Shown here in pieces: positions 1 to 9,700 of a stretch of DNA of 64,000 nt (the stretch's first letter is position 1; each line of letters begins with the position of its first letter). The stretch spans positions 4,619,422-4,683,421 of the forward strand of contig NC_135563.1 of the NCBI RefSeq assembly GCF_964340395.1. Direction: 5' to 3'. The stretch comes from Glandiceps talaboti. Taxonomy: Eukaryota > Hemichordata > Enteropneusta > Spengelidae. A program made the translations under genes and the position numbers. The notes beneath the pieces were generated by a model. The model had not been told where the DNA came from. It made no database searches and saw nothing but the letters and a program-made list of their open reading frames with translations.

Positions 1-409
1 ATTGTGTCAGCTGACTTTGAACATCTATATTTGTGATGGTACCATTGCCAGCTTTTAGAATGGTTGTACAGCTTGGTTCTAGGTGAACAAATGAAAAACA
101 AGTTGAAGTCAAGTCACATTATTGCATCTACTTAAATACAATTCCATAATCAAGTCAACATATGGTTTCCTTCTAAACGTTTACTAGAAAGTTGTATTGT
201 ATTGTATTGTATTATATTGTATTGTGTTGTGTTGTGTTGTGTTGTGTTGTGCTGTGCTGTGCTGTGTCGTGTTGCGTCCTGTTGTGTTGTGTCGTGTCAC
301 CTTACACGTCACTTAAATCACTTACTAGTACATTAGGTTCAGTTTTAGGCAAACCTTACACGTTCATGACCTTGAATACATCCAAGAAAGCATTTATTGA
401 TATATTCAC
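1..409. other. Intron of the CUB gene with a pentanucleotide array
   Basis: Part of the intron after the CUB3 exon. Bases about 191-299 are a (TGTAT)n/(TGTGT)n/(TGCTG)n array. Open frames here are repeat translations. Confidence 0.6.
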
Positions 410-553
410 CTATAGCTTGGTATTTGATATCTGCACCAATACCCTCCGATGTCCAATACTTTCTGTACAGGATGGTAACCACATTGCCCTTGGCCAATAT
501 TGGAGGTGCATATGTACCTTCGTAACTTCCCAAAAATCCAGACTCAGTATATT
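410..553 (-). CDS. CUB3, second-half exon, without cysteines
   Basis: 144 nt, starting with two codon-completing bases after TTACAG and ending in phase 1 at ATAG|GTGAAT. It encodes G-F-L-G-S-Y-E-G where L-G-R-Y-C-G is usual, then N-V-V-T-I-L-Y and G-I-G-A-D-I-K-Y. The usual cysteine position is occupied by Glu. The gene continues to the left; no further exon is recognisable in 1-409. Confidence 0.78.
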   Translation of the reverse strand, partial: NILSLDFWEVTKVHMHLQYWPRAMWLPSCTESIGHRRVLVQISNTKL

Positions 554-3500
554 CTGTAAAAACAATGGCGGTCATTATTGAACCGGAACGAATGTTGCAT
601 GTTCAGTCTATTATATAGTATACACATACACATGTTTGCTGTTCCTATATCACATACAAGATTAGCCTTTGTAGTAATATACTGGATAATCGATCTGGAA
701 AGAGTTTGCGTATAATTGCAACCTACAACAAAAGCAATAATGCCTGCAATCTAACATGAACATAAATCCTTCTGAAACGTTTACGGGCAACTCATACCAG
801 GCTTTGCCATTGCTTTTAGAAGCTCTTGGCTTAGAAGCGAAATATCGGCAATCGTTTTAAGATGCAATGCAGTTCAAAAACTGAAATAAAATACACGCAC
901 ATGAACAATCTTAAAAAAAAACTTTCTTAAAATAACAACATATCTGAAAATCTCCTGTACGGTAAACACCTAGCATATTGAGAACACAAACAATATATAC
1001 GATTTACACGAGTCCCTTCCACTTCTAAGTTGGTTTTTCTCTACTTTTACCAATAACGTCATAATATATATAAGCGTGTAATAAATAATGCACTGCAGGG
1101 GAAGTCTGACGGTTAAGCACAGATGTAAAGAGGTTAGTGGTTTTATGACAATTCCTTTTCAACACTGTCCTTTTTACCTTGCAAATCCTAATGAAATGTG
1201 TAGTAAATAATTTATCGTATTTTCAGCTAGTAAGTAACTGAAGACAAAAATAGATATATACTTCACCAATACCTGTTCCATCATACATAATTAAGTGGTC
1301 ATCTATATGGTGGGATGCCATACTGAAGACAGGAAATTCTAGGTAAACTAGGAAGCCTTTAGGAACCTCGATGAACCCTGTCCACTTGACTTCAATTCCT
1401 CTTTCGCTGATGAAACCTTCTGAACCATTAAAGTAACGATATAAACCTTGAAAAAAAGACAAAATTGAGTTTTATGAAAATTTTGGTGTTATAAATACTA
1501 AAGAATGTTTTGATATTTGCAAGTTGGTTTACGCACAATTCGTATGTAAATAAGGATAACATCTTTAAGATGTATTCGTCGCCATTTTAATGATTAATTG
1601 ATTGGGTAACTGTCATAATGAAAATGTATTCATTTTTTGAATGATGAATGAATGAATGAATGAATAAATGAAGTATTTATTATTGCTACGTAATCAATTG
1701 ATCGATAGATCGATTAAATATAGATAATTGATTTCGTAGTTGTCAGGCTAGTGGTCTATTTATCGATCTATCGATTGGTGACGTCATAGGTATAGTATAA
1801 CTGTTTATCCTACCTGTTTCATAGGCAACAGCAAATCCTATGCCTTGATTAGAACTATCACTTCTTTGTAATCGTAGGAATAAATGTTTACCAGTTGATA
1901 CCATGGCTGCTTGTAGATGGTCATGTGAACAGAACCGACCAATCAGTGGAGAGGTTTCAGAGTCACCATCTCTTACTTCGACATACTCGTCCCTGTACAC
2001 AAATGATAAAAAACCAAGCTAAAAGTTACCCATTTCTCTTTTGACAGCAAAGGCATACACATCACAGGATTTGATACCAATATTGAGACATAGAATGTGA
2101 TTTTATTATCTAAAAGGGTCTGGGCATCTCACTCCAATGTCTATCGTCTGGCAAACTGAGGCTAAGTTATTTGTAGTTATAATCTAAATGGTAGATTCGT
2201 GTTTATCATGGGGAATGGTCCCACAATGCATCATTCAAAATGGTGAGATCTAAAGTGTCTTCTCATAGTACATGTTAGTGTCGTGTGGCCTTGTTCCTAG
2301 CATTACTAGAATAGTTTCTCTTATTTAAAGATAATACATCTTACGTGCATTCGTCATTGCCTGCGATGTCAAATTCAGTGAACTGCAATAGAATAGGATC
2401 ACGTCGTGAGTTGATCACCCAAATACACCCATCACTGTCTGGAAAATCAGCGGTATAGTTTTGGCTGGTAATATTGCCTCTTGTGGGGTAAAATCCATAT
2501 CTTGGAGCAGGTTGGCCAATGTTGATACGATATTCACACTGTGGAGCTAGATAAGAGATGGAATGAATTATCGGGTCTAAAATATCACATGCCGAAAAAA
2601 GAAGAACGTAAGGAAATATTTCTTGGAGATTAGGAAAGATATATGTATAGGAAAGTTATTCGAGTGGGGGTTATTGACTGGCACTGACGTATATATTCCC
2701 ATTATGGAGTTTACATTAACAATATTGATGCAGAAATAATCAGAGACATCCTGATAAAGGAAAAGGAGCAAACACACAAACAAAACAAACAAAAACAGAA
2801 ACAAACTAATAAATAAATAAACAAACAGCAACACCAAAGACAAAACAAAACTTAACGAATATAAACAATGTGACAACCGATGCATTTTTATAATATATCT
2901 TGACTCAAACCACAATCACCTGAGATATCTGGGTAGCAATCCTTTGAATACTTATTTTATATATACCGATGTTGTAACTTTGCAGTTCCTAAGTCCATAA
3001 ATAAACAACTAGTTGCCCTTTTTTGATTTATATAAATTTGAATAAAACTGTACTTTTAGTGGCATAACGGGCTATAATTAAACAGTGATTTGCAGGAAAA
3101 AATATAAACGCTATTAATATCATAGAGTAGATCAATACTATCAGTGCTAAAACTAAAAACAATTGTAAGGAATTATTTACATTATTATGCAAGAATAGTT
3201 TGTAGCTGCATTTGAAGCCAACTTAGAACATACAGCAGCGTAAGGTTATTTATTGAAATTGAATTACTGAAAAACAGCTAACAAGCAAATGTCTTTGTGT
3301 AAAATTGTTGTAGAAGAGGTTCTGTAGAAAATGACGTCTGCACAACCAAGTACTAAAACCAACTACGTGCACTTTATTGACTCCTACAAATCACACACAT
3401 TTCATCAGTTTATATTGAGAAATAATTTTATTTGATGAAACTGTGTAAAGGAGGGTGTTTTCTTACATAGTTAAGGCGGGTAACCAAGCCTGTAGTGTCG

Positions 3501-3634
3501 TTGTCGAATATTGGTACGCAAACAATAACATCGAATATATCATACCTAATACTCATAGATTTCTACCAGCTGCTATAGGTGATTACCTGCACAAACTGTT
3601 ATTGGATGGCGAGGTTTGTTTTTACCCCTATCTA

Positions 3635-3707
<73 letters not shown>

Positions 3708-6700
3708 TAGTTTGTTAGCAAGATATTTAAAAAAATGAATTAAGACGAAACATTGTTGTAAGATTGCTTTTATGACACTACAAATAATATATTTAAGCAA
3801 TAAACCACCCCCTGGGGATAGTATACCAAGAGGTTTTGACCAGTGAACGAAATATATGCACGAGCGATAGCGAGTGCATATATTGAGTTCACTGGTCAAA
3901 ACCGAGTGGTATACCTTCCCCAGGGGGTGGTTTATCGCTATTATATTATACCAGTATATTGAAAATATCGGAAACAAGATAAGGGTGAGGTTTTTTTGTT
4001 TTTTGTTTCTCATCTCCAATGGAAAAGTCAGGTGGGGCGGGCGGGCGAAATAAAAAAAAAAGGGGGGGGGCAAGAAAAAAAATCTGTATTTTTTCAGTTC
4101 TACGCTCTGTCCTTTCTGTCCTGTCAGTCTCTCTATAACTTCTTTTCTCTTCTCTTTATTGAATTCCTTGTTACAAGTCTCTTTCCTTCATTTTAGCAAG
4201 GTTGACAAGTCCGTAGAACAACTTTGTAAGAAGATGATTGAATACTTATCATCCTGATGGATGTATATCTGTAGCCATGAACTATTGTATGATTTTATCA
4301 GGAGTACTAATACATTCGTCCTATTAATCAAAGTGGCATTGACATCGCTAACAATTTTTTCAAGTTATCCAATTTGAACTTAAGTGTGTAACTTTTTGAA
4401 ACACTTACGTGATTGTCATCAGTGTACGAGATGAATTTTCATTTATATAAATAATTATATGACACATTTTTCTTCAGTGTGAACTTGTCAAAATAATCCA
4501 CCAGATAACATGTAAACATTTCTAGAACTCAGAACTCCTTTTGGGTTTACTGTTTAAAAGTAATTAAAAGTAATAATGTAAACATCGGAATCATGCATGT
4601 CATGGGTCATGAAACGCTATGGAGTCAATCATTTCCCCGATGATAAAACTGATTTAAAGCTAAAAACTGGTCAAGAAATTAGGAATGCAGTATGACTTTT
4701 ACCAATTTTAAGCATAATTTTGAAAATGATGGAAATATTCTGAGCTATTATTACATTGCAGCTAAATGTACTGCGCGACAGTATTAATTTCGAGCCCTGT
4801 CCCACATCAAACCTCAACGGCTTCAGCCATGATGAAAGGCACATGCTGCTCTGATGTAACAAAGGGGGTGGGTGGGGGGGGGGTGTAGACGGCGGTGTTC
4901 TGCCAAGGATTCCAACAAGTGGGGACAAAGGCCCCTTGGTTGCAAAAAGTGGTGCCATTTGACAGGGAGTGGGGTCAATTATTATTGCTATGAAATATTC
5001 ATATAAATTATCTCAGACCACTATAGAGATACTGTAGTCTGAGATATTCCATTACGTATAGAGCATTACCTAACTACATAAAAAAATTCCATTCATAATA
5101 ACAGTTCCCAGTAAGCTATTTTTGAAAATTGTGTACTACACATTACACCTTATAAAAAGAAGGCAATTAAGATTATGTAATTTTAAGTCATTTCTACAGA
5201 GTATATTATATATTGTTTAGAAAGATTGGACAGCCAGGTAGTCACAATTTTTAATCTGAATATCAATGAATAGCAGTGCTCAAATTCAGAATTCCCTTTT
5301 TTCAGACAAGGACAAAGAACAACTTCAAAATAAGTCACAGTGAACATATGATTGAATAAAAACTTTGAGAAATCCTAAACTTGTAACCACTTGTTTCATT
5401 TTTAAAATTGTTAGTACACTGCTGTGTTTATCATTCCCTCTTCAAATTCATGACATTTTGAAGAAAAAAAATCCCTGACTTTAAAAAGTACCAAATGTGA
5501 ACGAAAAACTTACAAATAATAGTCAAACAAACTTTAAAATAATTTATTTTTTATTAATTAACCGTTACTGGCTGTGTATCATGATTTGGTCCTGCTATAT
5601 CAAATGACAGCATAGTTACATACCGTAAACTTAACTTGATACAGAAAGCTGACATTAGGTGTCCTTGAAACTCAGAACTTCAATCTTTAACTAAAACTAT
5701 CAACAACGTCAAAGTTGGGATGCTCTGTAAATACAACATTAATTTTTTCTGATTTGCACAACAAGTTCGTTCTTCATGTCTGACCGGGCGCACATGCATC
5801 GGCCGTCTATAGTGGCCATGCCATGCCAGTGATTACGCATTGATTCAGTGCCCAACATTCACATGTGTCACTGTCAACATCATGCAACAAGATCCCCTAA
5901 CACAGCTTTTTCGGAATCAAAATACACATGTACTCATTTAATTTAACCCATCAACAAATGAAAATCACAACCTGTCCCATAAATTTGGTTTACTCAGACT
6001 TCTGAGCTGTGGCAGATAGATCATTAGATGTTCCGCGTTCCGGTAGCAAGTTCAGTGTTTCGCACACATCAGTGAGTAGGTCAGAGGTCACGACAGTGAC
6101 GGTAGACAAAACATGTGACGAGAAACGCTAGACGTCCATTTCGACGTCTCATCTACTCCCTCTAATGTTTCAATTTGCAGATAAAGTTTATCAAAGTTGA
6201 TCTTTTTGCGGCATTTTTATGTTAACAATAGAACTGCGCATTGCCACTGTATCTTATATGATGTCAACAAAACTTTCCCTTACGCAGTCAGTATACTTCT
6301 TGTGGGATTGACGTCGAGTCAGAGCCTGGCCTGGTCCGGCCTTGGACTTAGATAATCTTGATGTCTGCCGTAAAATGAATGCGCCAAAGCGACGCAAGGT
6401 GGGAAAATTATTGCGTCATTCGTAATTTTAGGGGGCCAATGTCGCAAGGTCGTGGCCTCGGCAGAACTGGTCTACGACGCCATGAGGAACCTTACAATTT
6501 TGCTGTGCTCAGGGGTCGGTCGGAAATAAAAAAACTTTTTTTTTCTGATGTCGGAGCTGCAAATTAGGGTCGGTCGGGAGATGAGAAACAGAAAAATAAA
6601 AAGGGCCGCCCTAAGAACTAACGTTTTCTCGTTTCATATGCGCCCCTGTGTCTAATTTGCATAACAATAACGCTGCTTTTCAAGACAGCTGATCTTGGCC

Positions 6701-9700
6701 TTAATGTGAACGTCGTGCAGCGACTGGATTTATTTTATCTGCTCGTCGTTTCTAGGGATAATCTGTACATTGATCGGCTCATTAAAAGTGCACAGTGATG
6801 AATAAACAACCTGTTTGACTCAAGGTATAAACTTGAAGTGGTTTATTAAATACAGCGTGCTTCGATCGTTCCCGGCCGAACTCGCGACTCGCGTGAAGTG
6901 AGACGATAGGCATGGCGGCAGGTTGATATTTACAATGTATTTATATTACTGGAAGTTACGTCAGTAGATTTTCGGGTTTGAGGATTTCCCTCTCGGATTG
7001 ATGACTGATACTCTAGGACAGGATCCCAGACAAATTTCTTTTTAGATTAATGGTAAGTCGGCCAGTGTAACCTCTTTCACTTGCTTCATTTTTATGACAG
7101 GACAGGACAGCTCACCTCACCAATGTTTCCACTCCAGCCGCGCCGAGGCTGGGACCGCGACCGATCTCGTGCATGCCTAGCGCCTTGACCTTAGTACATG
7201 TAGGAGGCGATGATTTGAACAAATACGCGATGACTGGGTTGCTTTCGAAATTTCCTTCATAATTTCTCATAAAATATTGTCTCATTGAGAGAAAATCCTC
7301 CTCTGACAATTCGAAGAGTTCACTATCAGTATCACGGCGGACTACAACTCAATGCTCGTAGACGAACAAAATTTGGACGCGTGCCAGCAGTGCATTATCG
7401 TACCAGCAGTGCATTATCACTCGTTTTAGACGCGCTAGCTCGATGTCTAGACCAATCAGATCCCTCGATTTCCACCATCAATATACTGGTATAATATAAT
7501 ATATATTATAGCATTTTGATGGGGAGCCACGGTTGCTATAGCAACCTTAATAAGCGGAATGAAAAACTAAATTTTGATAAATATTTATGGACACACTGTC
7601 TATGGTACAAAGACCAGTCGACAAGAGTTCGGTTGAGATCAAGGGTTACCCTAGCCTGGCAACCAAAAAAAAAAGAAAAAAAGAAAAAGAAAACTGATCT
7701 GAAAGAAATATGCAAAGTGGCATAAATTATACGAATCCATAGGGTTGTGTTACTCAAAGAAGCGGATGGAAGTACACCACCTGACCCAAATGTTGTTGAT
7801 GTCATGGTAACCGACATGTGAAAAATATGTTATTCGCCATCTTATCCAAACTTAAAGTTCCAGACTTTAAATGGAGAATGTGGTCAAGACCTTGCCTTAC
7901 CTTCTGCGTAATAAAAAGCTTCAAAGCCCTTGTCTTTCTCTCCCCATCCACCATCGTCCGTATATAATGTTATGATTAACGAATTACTAGATGACAGCAC
8001 TGTTGGTGCGTACTGACCACAGTATCGGGCTACTGTCTGTGTATCTGCAATCAATTAAATAGAAATACTGCTATTGAAGTTGTATATATGTAACTTTTGG
8101 TAAATTTGTGACTCAAATATAGTCAACTAATCAATTCAACATTGATGTAAATTTATCAAAATGAGGGCAGAGTAACTTAACACCTACAATGTATTTCTTT
8201 TATGCAAACCATTTTTTAAATCTTCATGTGTCACAGTTCATCAGCTGAAAGAATCAACCAAAGAAATGAACAAATAAAACATACATACATACATACATAA
8301 ATACATACATACATACATACATACATACATACATACATACAGACAAACAAACACACATACTGTACACATACTAAATGACATAATTATTACTGAGGAAACC
8401 TAGCTTTCGGATTGTTAAGACAGACACAAACTAAAGCTATTATATTATTCTTCGATGTGCTAGATTACACAATACAGGTGAGTGATAGAGGTGCCTTTGT
8501 CGTGCGGATATAATGAAGATAGCGTACACACTAGATGTTCCAAAAATCGACACTGCAAGACCATTGGTCATAATCTAGAATCGCCACCCTACTGTTAGTA
8601 TATATAAACAAACGTCCATTAGATCCCTTGTATCAAGGTGTCGAAACGATAGCTTTAATTTATGTTTATCTTTGTCAGCAGGAAGCTCGGTTTTCTCTGT
8701 CGTATTAGGTGAGTTGGACATATTTCAAACAAGGGGTTTTCATAATACGACAACATTTACTATCATACTAGATATAAGTTACGAATTGGTAAATTCCTTA
8801 GTATGGAATATCGCTACGTAAAGAAGTACAGTATTCATGCTAGAAAAACAATTGCGAAGAGCAAGTATACCCAGCCCGATCGTTAGCCAAATATCTCACA
8901 AATTTACCTAACAGTCGTCATTGTATTACGTACCGTCTCGTTTCAGTCCGTTTCTGACGATTATCGTGCTGTAATCGGGAAAATAATATCCCCTAGCCCA
9001 GCACAATCCCCTAACATCGCTATTAATGTCGAAAGTCTTAAAATCTAGTCGTATTCTTAAATTCTCCGGCACTATAATTCGCCACTCGCACTGTAATTTT
9101 GAAAAGGGGTTTGGGAAATTGGATGTGACTAGTCGGCCTTCAAGTCCCGTGTAATGACCAAAACAATCTGTAATAAAGAAGGAAAAGCATGCATTTGTAT
9201 CATATGATTATAGAGTCTATGAATATGTAAGTAGGTTTAAGCTGTTTGACTCTGAACTGTAGAAATGCACGATTCGAGGAAGAATTTGAAGTACTTTCAT
9301 TCGGAGATTTATTGCATAGATTGCAACAAAGCGCGGCCTTGTGACTGTCATTACTCTCTACGATTATCAAGTCGTCAACGTAAAATGTATCCCAAAAATA
9401 AACTGTTTAACTTCAGAAAACGCCATTCTCACTAAAAGTAAAAATCAAGAAAAAAAATCAGGGGTCCCCACACAAAATTTTGAAATAGAGGTCAAAATGA
9501 TATTAAACTAAGCCATTTTACAATCCAATATGGCCGTCAATTATTGTGTTTACAACTCTATGGGAGAAAATCAAAGATTGTCGCTGTCCTCGAAAGCAAG
9601 ATGGTCAAACCCAAAAATTTCTTTTATCAAAGTCGGGCCCAAGATGCATTCCACCTATTAAAGGTGCCTTGAAAGCATTCCCTGTTGACTATTATTGATG

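Larger units (their letters stand above)
2547..7900. other. Large intron of the CUB gene, filled with repeats
   Basis: This holds a (TGTC)n array (3629-3706), a hairpin element (3797-3938), the 2.6-kb TIR element (3982-6612) and a possible small exon near 7115-7335. The rest shows nothing recognisable. Confidence 0.6.
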
